The notes: generated from the sequence alone by a model not told the origin. A stretch of DNA of 64,000 nucleotides from Nocardiopsis gilva YIM 90087 (GCF_002263495.1 NZ_CP022753.1:2046001-2110000); one strand, 5' to 3'. Counted from the stretch's first letter, positions 51,494 to 60,243 are shown. Made by a program: numbers and translations.

Positions 51494-52828
51494 ATGAGCT
51501 CTGCCCCCATCGCAGCCGAGCAGGACCTCGGGAGCACCATCACCCTGCTGGAGCCGGGCGACGGCTCGGGCCTGGTGCGGCGCACGGTGCTGCCCGGCGG
51601 GTTGCGCGTCCTGACCGAGGCGATGCCGGCCGTGCGGTCGGCCGCATTCGGCATCTCCGCGACGACCGGATCCCGCGACGAGGACGACGCGCACGCCGGG
51701 GCCGCGCACTTCCTCGAACACCTGCTGTTCAAGGGCACCGAGCGGCGCGACGCGATGCGGATCTCGGCGCTGCTCGACAGTGTCGGCGCCGACCACAACG
51801 CCTACACGACCAAGGAGCAGACGACCTACCACGCCAAGGTCCTGGACCGGGACCTGCCACTGGCCATCGACGTCGTGTCGGACATGGTGGCCAACTCGGT
51901 GCTCGACCCCGGTGAGGTGGAGACCGAGCGGGGGGTCATCCTCGAAGAGATCGCGATGTACGAGGACGAGCCGGGCGACCTGGTCGACGATGTCTTCGCC
52001 GCGCACGTGTACGCCGGGTCCCCGCTGGGCCGCCCCATCCTGGGCACCAACGACACGATCGGGGCGCTGCCGCGCGAGCGCATCCTGGAGCAGTACCGGG
52101 AGGCCTACCGGCCCGCTGAGCTGATCGTGTCGGCCGCGGGGAACCTCGACCATGACGAGGTCGTGGCGGCGGTCCGTACCGCGTTCTCCGAGCGTCTGGC
52201 GGCCGCCGGGGAGGACCGTCCGGCCGGGCCGCGTGTCGGGGGCGCGCCGGTGGAGGTGACGCCGGGGACGGCGCTGCTGTCGCGCGAGACCGAGCAGGCC
52301 CACCTCCTCCTCGGCTGCGAGGGTATGCCCCGGACCGATGAGCGCCGGTACGCGCTGCGCGTGCTGAGCGCCGCGCTGGGCGGGGGTATGTCGTCGCGGC
52401 TGTTCCAGGAGGTGCGGGAGCGGCGCGGTCTGGCCTACGCCGTGCACTCGTACCACAGCGCCTACGCCGACACCGGGCTGTTCCAGGTGTACGCGGGCTG
52501 CCTGCCGGAGAAGATCGACGAGGTGCTGGGCGTCTGCCGGGAGGAGCTGGCGAACGTCGCGGCGTCCGGGATCACCGAGGAGGAGCTGGCCCGCGCCAAG
52601 GGGCAGCTGAAGGGCACGTGGGTGCTGGCCACGGAGGGCACCGAGGCCCGCATGGCGCGGCTGACCGGGCACGAGCTCGGGTACCGGCGGCACGTCTCGC
52701 TCGACGACGACCTGGCGGCGTTCGACGCGGTCACGCTCGACGACGTGGCGGCCGTCGCCGCGGACCTCCTCAAGCGCCCCCAGGCCCTCGCGGTCATCGG
52801 CCCGTACGAGGAGGGGCGGGTCTTCTAG
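51494..52828 (+). CDS. M16-family zinc metallopeptidase
   Basis: This is a 444-aa M16 (insulinase/processing-peptidase) family member. The inverted zinc motif is in AHFLEHLLFKG (HxxEH), and the third ligand glutamate is in ETERGVILEEIAMYED. The second, inactive repeat has GCEGMPRTDERRYALRVLS and the substrate loop RGLAYAVHSYHS. ATG 51494 has AAGGA 4 nt upstream. It follows pnp, as in many Gram-positive bacteria; its physiological substrate is unknown. Repeat copy 2 lies 40 nt past the stop. Confidence 0.93.
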   Translation: MSSAPIAAEQDLGSTITLLEPGDGSGLVRRTVLPGGLRVLTEAMPAVRSAAFGISATTGSRDEDDAHAGAAHFLEHLLFKGTERRDAMRISALLDSVGADHNAYTTKEQTTYHAKVLDRDLPLAIDVVSDMVANSVLDPGEVETERGVILEEIAMYEDEPGDLVDDVFAAHVYAGSPLGRPILGTNDTIGALPRERILEQYREAYRPAELIVSAAGNLDHDEVVAAVRTAFSERLAAAGEDRPAGPRVGGAPVEVTPGTALLSRETEQAHLLLGCEGMPRTDERRYALRVLSAALGGGMSSRLFQEVRERRGLAYAVHSYHSAYADTGLFQVYAGCLPEKIDEVLGVCREELANVAASGITEEELARAKGQLKGTWVLATEGTEARMARLTGHELGYRRHVSLDDDLAAFDAVTLDDVAAVAADLLKRPQALAVIGPYEEGRVF

Positions 52829-52868
52829 CGCCTGGACTTTCACGCACGATGCCGGTCTCCGCCCCTTT

Positions 52869-52942
52869 CCCTCCGTTGATCTCGGGGATATCGACCGAAT
52901 AGGCGCAGGAATTCGGTCGATATCCCCGAGATCAACGGAGGG
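52869..52942. repeat. 64-bp palindromic repeat, copy 2 (core 52874-52937)
   Basis: The arms 52869-52900 and 52911-52942 are perfect complements, a 32-bp inverted repeat around the 10-nt loop aggcgcagga. The core has the same 64-bp length as copies 1 and 3. It lies between convergent M16-peptidase and hsp20 genes. Confidence 0.9.
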
Positions 52943-52987
52943 GTGGCGCGCGAACGAGGTAGCCGGAGCGTGCCCTGCTGGAACGAG

Positions 52988-53025
52988 GAGGGCCCGGACG
53001 GATCGTCGGAACCGTCCGGGCCCTC
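52988..53025. terminator. Hairpin between M16 peptidase and hsp20
   Basis: GAGGGCCCGGACGG and CCGTCCGGGCCCTC form a perfect 14-bp stem with a 10-nt loop, 22 nt beyond the hsp20 stop. Together with repeat copy 2 it should block transcription from both sides. Confidence 0.7.
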
Positions 53026-53047
53026 GCGCGTCGCGCGGGCTCGGGGC

Positions 53048-53515
53048 CTAGCGGCGCTTCCGGCTCTGGATCGTGATCTGCCGCGGTCCGTCGGCGTCGG
53101 CCGCGTTGGCGACCTTGACCTCCAGCAGCCCGTCGTCGAACCGGGCCGAGATGTCGGCCTCCTTGACCCCCTCGGGCAGGGTGATCTCCCGGCGGAACGT
53201 GCCGAGGAAGCGCTCGGAGGCGTAGTAGACCACATCATCGTCGTCGCGCTTGCGCTCACCGGCGATGGTCAGGTAGCCGTGCGAGAACGACACCTCGACG
53301 TCGTCCAGGTTCACCCCGGGCAGCTCACAGCGGATGAACAGGTCCGATCCGCGAGCGAAGATATCGGTCGCGGGACTCCACGCGTCGGAGTACCCCCGCG
53401 GTTGCGAGGTCCCGCTCTCCAGGTTGGACATCGTGTCGGAGATGCGGTTCATCTCGCTCATCATGTCGAGCACCCCGCGGAACGGGTTGCCTCGGCTCTT
53501 CTTCTGCGGCGCCAT
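53048..53515 (-). CDS. Hsp20/alpha-crystallin small heat shock protein
   Basis: This 155-aa holdase chaperone has the alpha-crystallin domain SDLFIRCELPGVNLDDVEVS, then LTIAGERKRDDDDVVYYASERFLGTFRREITLPEGV. The family motif is normally GxLTI followed by the dimer loop. The N-terminal 40 residues are short, and the C-terminal ITIQSRKRR resembles the IxI anchor. ATG 53515 has GGAGG 6 nt upstream and is preferred to the adjacent GTG. No CIRCE- or HAIR-like repeat was recognised upstream. Confidence 0.9.
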   Translation of the reverse strand: MAPQKKSRGNPFRGVLDMMSEMNRISDTMSNLESGTSQPRGYSDAWSPATDIFARGSDLFIRCELPGVNLDDVEVSFSHGYLTIAGERKRDDDDVVYYASERFLGTFRREITLPEGVKEADISARFDDGLLEVKVANAADADGPRQITIQSRKRR

Positions 53516-53545
53516 CACATTCCTCCCTTCACTGCTCGTCGGTGC

Positions 53546-55195
53546 CTACTCGTTCGTGGACTTGTCGAGGTCGCCGGGGGCGGTCACGTGCACCCGCTCT
53601 CCTTCCTTGGCCGCTCGGGTGTCGGGCCCAGACGGGGTGGACGGCGGCCGGAAGCCCTCCGGCATCATCGAGATCGGGTCTTCCGAGCGCAGCGCCTTGA
53701 GCAGGCTGAACGCGATGATGACCAGCACGACCGCGAAGGGCAGTCCCGTGGACACGGCCGCAGCTTGGAGGGCCTCCAGGGCGGCGGCACCGCCGATGAG
53801 CAGCAGCACGATGGTGATGACACCCTCCATCGTGGCCCAGAAGATCCGCTGGACGCGCACCGGGTGCGGGTCGCCGCCGTTGGTCAGCATGTCCACGACC
53901 AGTGAACCGGAGTCGGACGAGGTGATGAAGAAGACCGTCACGACGGTCACGGTCATCAGGATGAGCAGGGACAGGATGGCCGTCGGCAACGGGAAGGCCT
54001 TGATCAGGTGGAATGTGGCTTCGGCCGAGGCGAGGTCGCTGATCTTCCCGCCCTCTTCGAACCGGAACATGTCGTAGAAGATGCCGGTGCCGCCGAAGAC
54101 GCCGAACCACACGACGCTGACCCCGACGGGGGCCAGCAGCGTACCGGAGACGAACTGCCGGATCGTACGGCCGTAGGAGATGCGGGCGAGGAACATCCCG
54201 ACAAACGGCGACCAGGAGATCCACCAGCCCCAGTAGAAGATGGTCCAGGTGTTGGCGAACTCCGCGGCCGCCGCATTGCCCTGCGGGGTCACGAAGTTGA
54301 GGCTCATCTGCACGAGGTTCTGCATGTAGTCGCCCGCGCCGGTGAACATCATGCTGAGCATCCACAGCTTCGGCCCGATCAGGAACATGAAGAGCAGCAG
54401 CGCGGCCGCCAGCCACAGGTTGATAACCGACAGTCGGCGGATGCCCTTGTCGATACCGGCGACCACACTGACCACCGCGACCGAGGTGATCAGGACGATG
54501 ATGAGCGACTGCACCAGGCTGGTGTTGGGGATGCCGATGGCCTCGGACAGGCCGGTGTTGACCTGCATCGTGCCCAGACCCAGCGAGGTCGCCAGGCCGA
54601 ACAGCGTGCCGAAGACGGCCAGGATGTCGATCAGGTTGCCGATCCAGCCGTAGATCCGGTTGCCGATCAGCGGGTACAGCGCCGACGCGGGGCGCATGGG
54701 CAGGCCCTTGCGGAAGCAGAAGTAGCCCAGGGACAGGCCGAGGATGATGTAGACGGCCCAGGGATGGAAGCCCCAGTGGAACAGGGTGAACTGCATCGCT
54801 CCGGCGGCCGGGTCCCCTGTGGTGGTGCGGACGTAGTCGCTCGCCAGGTGGTAGGCGGGCTCGGCGACGCCGAAGAACACCAGGCCGATGCCCATACCGG
54901 CGGTGAACAACATCGCGAACCATGCGAACGTGCTGAACTCCGGTCGCGAGGAGTCCGGGCCCAGCCGGATGTTGCCGTACCGGCCCAGCATCAGCGCGAC
55001 GGCGAGGATCAAGAAGAACGTCGTGGAGAGGACGTAGAACCAGCCGAAGTTCTCCCCGATCCAATTGCGGGTGTTCGTCGCGGCCTCACCAAACTGCTCC
55101 GGAATCGCCACACCGACGGCGAGGAAGATGAGGACGACAGCACCGGAGATGAAGAACACCGGTGGGTTTGTGTGCTCCTGGATGTATGACTTCAA
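53546..55195 (-). CDS. BCCT-family betaine/choline/carnitine transporter
   Basis: This is a 549-aa secondary transporter with 12 hydrophobic segments. The glycine-rich TM3 segment GMGIGLVFFGVAEP resembles sodium-coupled BetP. The signature around TM8 is TIFYWGWWISWSPFVGMFLARIS, and TLFHWGFHPWAVYI is also conserved. The C-terminal tail is hydrophilic, as in osmosensing members. The start is TTG 55195, with GGAG 14 nt upstream; no ATG or GTG lies between it and the preceding in-frame stop. Import of glycine betaine or choline for osmoprotection is likely, in line with the ABC system at 60244-64000. Confidence 0.9.
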   Translation of the reverse strand: MKSYIQEHTNPPVFFISGAVVLIFLAVGVAIPEQFGEAATNTRNWIGENFGWFYVLSTTFFLILAVALMLGRYGNIRLGPDSSRPEFSTFAWFAMLFTAGMGIGLVFFGVAEPAYHLASDYVRTTTGDPAAGAMQFTLFHWGFHPWAVYIILGLSLGYFCFRKGLPMRPASALYPLIGNRIYGWIGNLIDILAVFGTLFGLATSLGLGTMQVNTGLSEAIGIPNTSLVQSLIIVLITSVAVVSVVAGIDKGIRRLSVINLWLAAALLLFMFLIGPKLWMLSMMFTGAGDYMQNLVQMSLNFVTPQGNAAAAEFANTWTIFYWGWWISWSPFVGMFLARISYGRTIRQFVSGTLLAPVGVSVVWFGVFGGTGIFYDMFRFEEGGKISDLASAEATFHLIKAFPLPTAILSLLILMTVTVVTVFFITSSDSGSLVVDMLTNGGDPHPVRVQRIFWATMEGVITIVLLLIGGAAALEALQAAAVSTGLPFAVVLVIIAFSLLKALRSEDPISMMPEGFRPPSTPSGPDTRAAKEGERVHVTAPGDLDKSTNE

Positions 55196-56047
55196 GCGAT
55201 TGATGACGACTCCAACCTCGTGTACCGGTCACCGGGTGTCCTGGGCCGATGCAGAGCGTCCAGGGCCGCGCGCATCCACGCCGCCGGACATCGCGCCCGG
55301 TTCGGCCGCCTTCGGCCCAGGCCTCCCATCCGTGCCGGATAACGAATTCGTTTCCGCTATTCGCAGTCTGCCTTCAGAAGAAGATCCTAATACTGGACCG
55401 CCCTCATCACACTTATCATCGGCGGTTGGTTATCGTAAATTAATCCGAGTGTGGGCATATTTGTTGTTGGCTCATGCATTGCGAACCAGATGTGCATGTG
55501 ATGTCGCCCTTGGTCGCTATGCGGGTGTGAACCGGCAGCTCAGCGGCATGGCCGAGGATCAGCGGAAACCACGGTCGCGCTCGCTCCCCGGTCGGTGGCC
55601 ACGCTTTGGCGGGGCGCGGAGCGCGCGCGAGTTCGGCACGGTGCGGATTGGATTCGAGGCGGAGCGTAATGATCGGAGATTGGCGTGCCGGGGCCGACGA
55701 GATTTCTCCGCGTCCGCCCAATTGAGCTGATCTCGGCCGTTCCCTAGAGGACGTGGCCACGCCCGTGCAGGTGGCTTGGGTTAACAGGCCATCGACGCGC
55801 GTGTCGCTCCCGTGGCCGACATCTCCGGCTGTCGGTCGGGGCGCACCGTGGCACCGGCCGCCGCGGAACCCGCCGCATACGTCGTGCGCGCCGTCGGCGT
55901 CTCGGGCACACCCCAGGGGCGACGGTGATACGTGGGCGGCGCACGTGGCCACAGTCGGCCAGAGCGGCCGCGCGACGTCGCGCGCATGCGAAGGACCCTC
56001 GGCGGCAAACCGCTGGTCGAGGGCCCTTTGGGCTGGTCAGGGGGAGC
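55196..56047. other. Long intergenic region upstream of the BCCT gene
   Basis: No supported gene lies in these 850 bases. The part 55330-55520 is AT-rich and holds the perfect palindrome AACGAATTCGTT (55341-55352), a possible regulator site for the transporter. Frames elsewhere are GC-skew shadows with no ribosome-binding sites. Confidence 0.4.
55993..56026 (-). terminator. Terminator of the tRNA-Arg transcript
   Basis: GGACCCTCG (55993-56001) pairs with CGAGGGCCC (56018-56026) with one mismatch, around a loop that can pair further (GCGG/CCGC). It is 21 nt beyond the 3' end of the tRNA. Confidence 0.6.
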
Positions 56048-56119
56048 GCACCCGGCAGGATTCGAACCTGCGGCCGTCGGATTAGAAGTCCGGTGCTCTA
56101 TCCACTGAGCTACGGGTGC
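56048..56119 (-). tRNA. tRNA-Arg (anticodon UCU)
   Basis: On the minus strand a 72-nt cloverleaf is seen. The acceptor stem is GCACCCG/CGGGTGC, the D arm GCTCAGTGGATAGAGC, the anticodon loop CTTCTAA (anticodon TCT, reading AGA), and the T arm GCAGGTTCGAATCCTGC. CCA is not encoded. A terminator hairpin follows at 55993-56026. Confidence 0.95.
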
Positions 56120-56478
56120 TCGATTCAGTTGTGTCCCCGCATGTGCGCACTGGCACCACTGTGACCTGCGGTTTCGCAGAGGGTTCAGCGCCGGGGCGGG
56201 CGGGGTGAAGCGCCGGTGGCTGCGACCTGCGGTCGGTGCGGTCCTCCACCGTGATGTGGGGGACCCCCGAAGCTTCGGGGAGACATTCTAGGGCATTCGG
56301 GTGATGTCGCCTATCGCTGGGCAAAATAATAACAACTACAGAGATTCGTAGTTGCGTCTCGTTACCACGCGGGTTCCACCAAACCGGTTGCTATCGGCGT
56401 CCCAAGCCACGTTACCCGCGATTAACCCCCGGAGAGGTGAGCGACCGTCGCGTTTCGCGAACTCAGTTCGGTTCGATC
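56120..56478. other. Intergenic region with palindromes
   Basis: No gene is supported. CCCCGAAGCTTCGGGG (56265-56280) is a perfect 16-bp palindrome. CAACTAC and GTAGTTG (56333-56354) form a 7-bp hairpin in an AT-rich patch. The tRNA-Arg promoter should lie in the first part. Confidence 0.4.
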
Positions 56479-56507
56479 GTGGGGCCGTCCTGCCAGGACG
56501 GCCCCAC
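56479..56507 (-). terminator. Terminator of the 20-aa mini-gene
   Basis: GTGGGGCCGTCCT and AGGACGGCCCCAC form a perfect 13-bp stem with a 3-nt loop. It starts 20 nt beyond the stop of the mini-gene at 56527-56589. Confidence 0.7.
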
Positions 56508-56526
56508 GGCTGCGAGCGGGCGTGTC

Positions 56527-56589
56527 CTAGAACACCCACCAGCCACCCGCGTCCATCAGGAACGTCGCGATCATCGCGATGGTGTACAC
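56527..56589 (-). CDS. 20-residue hydrophobic peptide mini-gene
   Basis: A GTG start placed exactly 7 nt after AGGAGGG opens a 20-codon frame encoding MYTIAMIATFLMDAGGWWVF. A perfect 13-bp terminator follows 20 nt after the stop. Upstream, TGTGAC with 18 nt to TACCAT (about 56660-56690) resembles a promoter. All parts of a short stand-alone gene are therefore present. The peptide is hydrophobic with one acidic residue and could insert in the membrane. I do not recognise the family. Alternatives are a regulatory RNA whose frame is incidental, or a leader peptide, though no gene follows before the terminator. Confidence 0.55.
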   Translation of the reverse strand: MYTIAMIATFLMDAGGWWVF

Positions 56590-56743
56590 GGCTGGTCCCT
56601 CCTTATTCGCCGGGCACCCGAGTCGGTCCGGGCGCCTCGATTGAGGAGGGGGTGCGCCCATGGTAGACGATTAATTACGGATGGTCACAAAGCGGGATTA
56701 TCGTTTCATTGGGCAACCGTAAAAGCCTGGTGCCCGGCGGCAC

Positions 56744-56749
56744 TACGGT
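56744..56749 (+). promoter_or_regulatory. -10 box of probable leaderless cobD promoter
   Basis: TACGGT is followed by 7 nt (ggacctc) and the GTG at 56757. No Shine-Dalgarno sequence precedes that GTG. Confidence 0.5.
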
Positions 56750-56756
56750 GGACCTC

Positions 56757-57779
56757 GTGACAACCGCGCACCGACATGCCCGCCCCCGAGGGCTCGGTCT
56801 CCTCCTCGGCGCCGCTCTGGACCGCGTCGTGCCCGACCCGCGGCGGGGGCACCCCGTCGCCCTCTTCGGAGAGGCCGCCTCCCGGCTCGAACGGCGCGTG
56901 TACCGGCCGTCCCGGGCGCGGGGCGCTGCCTTCACCGCGCTCGCTGTCGGTCCCGTGGTCGCGCTGGGCGTGCTGGGCGAACGGGTGCGGAACCCCGCCC
57001 TGCGCGCCGCTCTCACCGCCGGCGTCACCTGGGCGGTCGTCGGCGGGGACATGCTCGGGCGTGAGGCCGAGCGGATCGCCGACGCGCTGGAGGCGGGCGA
57101 CGTCGACGCCGCCCGCCGGCGCTTGCCTCACCTGTGCGGACGCGACCCGGAGTCCCTCGACGAGAAGGGGATCGCCCGGGCGACCGTGGAGTCGGTCGCG
57201 GAGAACACCTCCGACGCCGTCGTCGCCCCCCTGCTGTGGGGCGGACTGCTCGGTCTCCCCGGACTCCTCGGCTACCGGGCGGTCAACACCCTCGACGCCA
57301 TGGTCGGGCACCGCTCGGAGCGCTATGAGCGGTTCGGCTGGGCCTCCGCCCGCCTCGACGACGTCGCCAACTGGGCGCCCGCCCGGCTGACCGCCCTCCT
57401 GGCGGCCGCCGCCGCTCCGCTCGTCTCCGGGGATGCCCGGCGCACACTGCGGATCCGCGCGCGCTACGGGCGGTGCCACCCCAGCCCCAACGCCGGGCAC
57501 TGCGAGGCGGCCTTCGCCGGAGCACTGGACCTGCGCCTGGGCGGGACCAACAGCTACCGGGGCAGGGTCGAACACCGCCCCGAGCTCGGAACGGGCCGCC
57601 ACCCGGAGGTCCACGACATCCGCCGCGCTGTGCGGCTCGCCCGCGCTGTCAACGGCGCCTCCGCTCTCACCGCCGCCCTGCTGGCGGCGCTCCCCTCACC
57701 CCCGCCTCCCTTCCGACCGACTGATGGACACAAGCACGGCCCCGGGCCCACGGCGCGGGCCCCTCAGCGAAAGGCCTGA
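56757..57779 (+). CDS. cobD: Adenosylcobinamide-phosphate synthase CobD/CbiB
   Basis: This 340-aa membrane enzyme joins adenosylcobyric acid to aminopropanol (phosphate) in cobalamin synthesis. Family segments are [59 protein letters not shown] and [22 protein letters not shown]. It has several hydrophobic stretches. GTG 56757 begins the conserved region and is placed 7 nt after TACGGT, suggesting a leaderless mRNA. cobQ follows 1 nt after the stop. No cobalamin riboswitch was recognised upstream. Confidence 0.92.
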   Translation: MTTAHRHARPRGLGLLLGAALDRVVPDPRRGHPVALFGEAASRLERRVYRPSRARGAAFTALAVGPVVALGVLGERVRNPALRAALTAGVTWAVVGGDMLGREAERIADALEAGDVDAARRRLPHLCGRDPESLDEKGIARATVESVAENTSDAVVAPLLWGGLLGLPGLLGYRAVNTLDAMVGHRSERYERFGWASARLDDVANWAPARLTALLAAAAAPLVSGDARRTLRIRARYGRCHPSPNAGHCEAAFAGALDLRLGGTNSYRGRVEHRPELGTGRHPEVHDIRRAVRLARAVNGASALTAALLAALPSPPPPFRPTDGHKHGPGPTARAPQRKA

Positions 57780-57780
57780 T

Positions 57781-59355
57781 GTGACCCGGACCCCCTCCGG
57801 CGCCGCCGCGGCGCTGCTCGTTGCCGGAACCACCTCCGACGCCGGAAAAAGCGTCATCGCGGCGGGACTGTGCCGCTGGCTCGCCCGCCAGGGTGTGAAG
57901 GTCGCCCCGTTCAAGGCGCAGAACATGTCGCTCAACTCGGTGGTGACACCCGACGGCGCCGAGATCGGCCGCGCCCAGGCCATGCAGGCCGCCGCCTGCG
58001 GCATCGAACCCAGCGCGCTGATGAACCCGGTGCTGCTCAAGCCGGGCGGCGACCGGACCAGCCAGGTCGTCGTGCAGGGCCGCCCCATCGGTGAGGCCGA
58101 CGCGATGAACTACCGGAGCTACAAGGACCGCCTGCGCGACGTCGCGGCGCGCAGCCTGGAGGAGCTCCGCTCCCGCTACGAGGTGGTGATCTGCGAGGGT
58201 GCGGGGAGCCCCGCGGAGATCAACCTGCGCTCCGGCGACATCGCCAACATGGGGCTGGCCCGCGCGGCCCGCCTCCCGGTGCTCGTCGTCGGCGACATCG
58301 ACCGGGGCGGCGTGTTCGCCGCGCTGCACGGAACGCTCGCCCTGCTGGAACCCGCCGACCAGGCGCTGATCGCCGGGTTCGTGATCAACAAGTTCCGTGG
58401 CGCGCCCGAGCTCCTGGACCCCGGCCTGCGGATGATCAGCGACCTGACCGGGCGCCCCGTGCACGGGGTCCTGCCGTGGCTCGACGGACTGTGGCTGGAC
58501 GTGGAGGACTCCCTCGCCCTGAGCGTCGACCGCGGGCCGATGCGCGCCCCGGTGGGGCGGCGGACGCTGCGCGCGGCCGTCGTCCGCACCCCGCGGATCA
58601 GCAACTTCACCGACATCGACGCGCTGACCGTGGAACCCGGCGTCGATGTGCGCTTCGTGACCTCGCCCCACGAACTCGGCGACGCCGACCTGGTGATCCT
58701 GCCGGGCAGCCGCGCCACCGTCGGCGACCTGGCGTGGCTGCGGGAGCGGGGGCTGCACGAGGCCGTGGCCGACCACGCCGAACGCGGCGGGCCGGTCCTC
58801 GGCATCTGCGGCGGGTACCAGATGCTGGCCGAGGAGATCCACGACGACGTGGAATCCGGTGCGGGGCGGGTGCCCGGGCTCGGCCTGCTCCCGACGACCG
58901 TCCACTTCGCGCAGGAGAAGACCCTGGGCCGCCCCGAGGGCACGGCCTACGGGCAGCGGGTCGAGGCCTACGAGATCCACCACGGCCGGACCACGGTGGA
59001 CTGGGACCGCGCCGATGGCACCCCCGTGCCCTTCCTCGACGGCTGCCGCAGGGGGCCGGTGTTCGGCACGACCTGGCACGGTGCCCTGGAGAACGACGCC
59101 TTCCGCCGCGCCTTCCTGGCCGACGTCGCCGCGGTGGCCGGGCGCGACTTCGTCCCCGCCCCCGACACGGACTTCGCCGCCGAGCGCACCGCGCGCCTGG
59201 ACGCCCTCGGCGACCTCGTCGAACAGCACATGGACACCGACGCCGTCTGGCGCCTGCTCGAGTCGGGCGCCCCGGAGGGGTTGCCGGTGATCCCCCCCGG
59301 CGGGCGTCCCTCTCCGTTGATCTCGGGGATATCGACCGAATACTCGCTGGTATAA
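57781..59355 (+). CDS. cobQ: Cobyric acid synthase, C-terminus supplied by a repeat
   Basis: This 524-aa glutamine amidotransferase amidates adenosylcobyrinic diamide at four positions. The N-terminal dethiobiotin-synthetase-like ATPase has the P-loop GTTSDAGKS (16-24) and [14 protein letters not shown]. The class I amidotransferase domain has the nucleophile Cys343 in GICGGYQM and the His of [13 protein letters not shown] 57781 follows cobD by 1 nt; ATG 57724 would overlap cobD. The last 14 residues ([14 protein letters not shown]) and the stop codon lie inside repeat copy 3, so the natural C-terminus has been replaced or extended by the element. Confidence 0.93.
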   Translation: MTRTPSGAAAALLVAGTTSDAGKSVIAAGLCRWLARQGVKVAPFKAQNMSLNSVVTPDGAEIGRAQAMQAAACGIEPSALMNPVLLKPGGDRTSQVVVQGRPIGEADAMNYRSYKDRLRDVAARSLEELRSRYEVVICEGAGSPAEINLRSGDIANMGLARAARLPVLVVGDIDRGGVFAALHGTLALLEPADQALIAGFVINKFRGAPELLDPGLRMISDLTGRPVHGVLPWLDGLWLDVEDSLALSVDRGPMRAPVGRRTLRAAVVRTPRISNFTDIDALTVEPGVDVRFVTSPHELGDADLVILPGSRATVGDLAWLRERGLHEAVADHAERGGPVLGICGGYQMLAEEIHDDVESGAGRVPGLGLLPTTVHFAQEKTLGRPEGTAYGQRVEAYEIHHGRTTVDWDRADGTPVPFLDGCRRGPVFGTTWHGALENDAFRRAFLADVAAVAGRDFVPAPDTDFAAERTARLDALGDLVEQHMDTDAVWRLLESGAPEGLPVIPPGGRPSPLISGISTEYSLV

Positions 59356-59384
59356 GGGCGATATCCCCGAGATCAACGGAGAGG
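59309..59384. repeat. 64-bp palindromic repeat, copy 3 (core 59315-59378)
   Basis: The arms 59309-59337 and 59356-59384 are complementary with one mismatch. The loop gaatactcgctggtataa is nearly identical to copy 1 (core differs at 4 of 64 positions). The element overlaps the 3' end of cobQ and carries its TAA stop (59353-59355). Confidence 0.9.
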
Positions 59385-59623
59385 CCGGCGCCGCAGGGCT
59401 TGTGGATAACCGAGGCGGCCGGGCACGCGTTCGGGTTAGCGTGGCTTCTGAGAAGATCGCGGTCACGTGGAATTCAGGGGGCGCGGCCCGCCGGTCGGCG
59501 GCGCGGCGCGTGCGATGCCCGGAGGACGTCCGGAGGACGACGGTCCCCCACCGTGTCGACGACCGCTCACCGGCCCCCGGCCGCGCCGCCGGGGGCGCCG
59601 ATTCACACCTCGGAGGTATGCAG

Positions 59624-60136
59624 GTGAGCATGTCCACCCCTGACCCCGTCGCCCCCACCATGGCCGGGGCGGCCCGCCGCGTCGTCCTTGTCCTGGACCC
59701 GGTGACCCACGCCGAGCTGCAGCGGGCGGCCGGGCATCGGGATGTCGAGTCCTACCTCTACGTTCTGGCCGGGCGCTATGCCCGCTGGAGCGAGCTGCGC
59801 GCGTGGCTCTCCCAGCTGGAGGCGTCCTACGGCCCGGTCCCGCCCGAGGCGCTGGAGGGGCTGCACCGGCGGATGCTGGGGCTGTCCCGGCGCTCGCCCG
59901 ACGGCATGCGCCGCCTCACCGTCGCGTTCAGCACCGAGGAGTTCGCCGCCCTCGGCGCGGCGGCGGGTGAACGCCCGATCGCGTCGTACGTGCGCGAGCT
60001 GCTCACCGACCGCCTCACCGCGCCGGAGGCAGATGCCGGGCGCGGCGAGAGCGCCCACGCACCGTCGGAGCCGGGCACGTCGGCGTCGGAGAGCGTGGCC
60101 GAGCGGCGGGACGAACCGGTCGGGGCGGTCGGCTGA
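59624..60136 (+). CDS. Putative DNA-binding protein with two ribbon-helix-helix-like segments
   Basis: This 170-aa protein has two similar segments: RRVVLVLDPVTHAELQRAAG followed by ESYLYVLAGRYARW, and RRLTVAFSTEEFAALGAAAG followed by ASYVRELLTDRL. Each fits one strand plus two helices, as in ribbon-helix-helix proteins, so the chain could form a single-chain RHH dimer. The C-terminal 35 residues are disordered and Glu/Ser-rich. GTG 59624 is chosen because GGAGG is 7 nt upstream; ATG 59618 and ATG 59630 are alternatives. The partner and targets are unknown. No toxin gene is adjacent. Confidence 0.65.
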   Translation: MSMSTPDPVAPTMAGAARRVVLVLDPVTHAELQRAAGHRDVESYLYVLAGRYARWSELRAWLSQLEASYGPVPPEALEGLHRRMLGLSRRSPDGMRRLTVAFSTEEFAALGAAAGERPIASYVRELLTDRLTAPEADAGRGESAHAPSEPGTSASESVAERRDEPVGAVG

Positions 60137-60141
60137 CACAG

Positions 60142-60200
60142 CGGGGTGCCCGCGCGTCGTCGGTAACCCTCAGCGTCATCCGACTCGCGCGGGCACCCCG
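60142..60200. terminator. Bidirectional terminator hairpin
   Basis: CGGGGTGCCCGCGCG (60142-60156) pairs perfectly with CGCGCGGGCACCCCG (60186-60200) across a 29-nt loop, between the convergent RHH-like gene and the osmolyte transporter operon. Confidence 0.7.
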
Positions 60201-60243
60201 TGCGGCCCGTGGTCGCGGGCCGTGCCGTCCGCGTTGGCGTCCG

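Noticed and set aside
49012-51798. Minus-strand open frame of 928 codons opposite pnp
   Set aside because: Antisense shadow of a highly conserved gene; Val/Asp/Leu/Gly-rich translation without domains.
55440-55952. Minus-strand 170-codon frame upstream of the BCCT gene
   Set aside because: Mixed low-complexity sequence, no ribosome-binding site and no recognisable domain.
56265-56280. CCCCGAAGCTTCGGGG as a novel element
   Set aside because: Short GC-clamped palindromes of this type are common in high-GC actinobacterial spacers; a single copy here carries no information.
56120-56756. Cobalamin riboswitch before cobD
   Set aside because: No B12-box-like sequence or suitable fold was found, and the cobD promoter looks leaderless.
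38783-59384. CRISPR-like interpretation of the 64-bp repeats
   Set aside because: The three copies are kilobases apart, with no spacers, regular spacing or cas genes.
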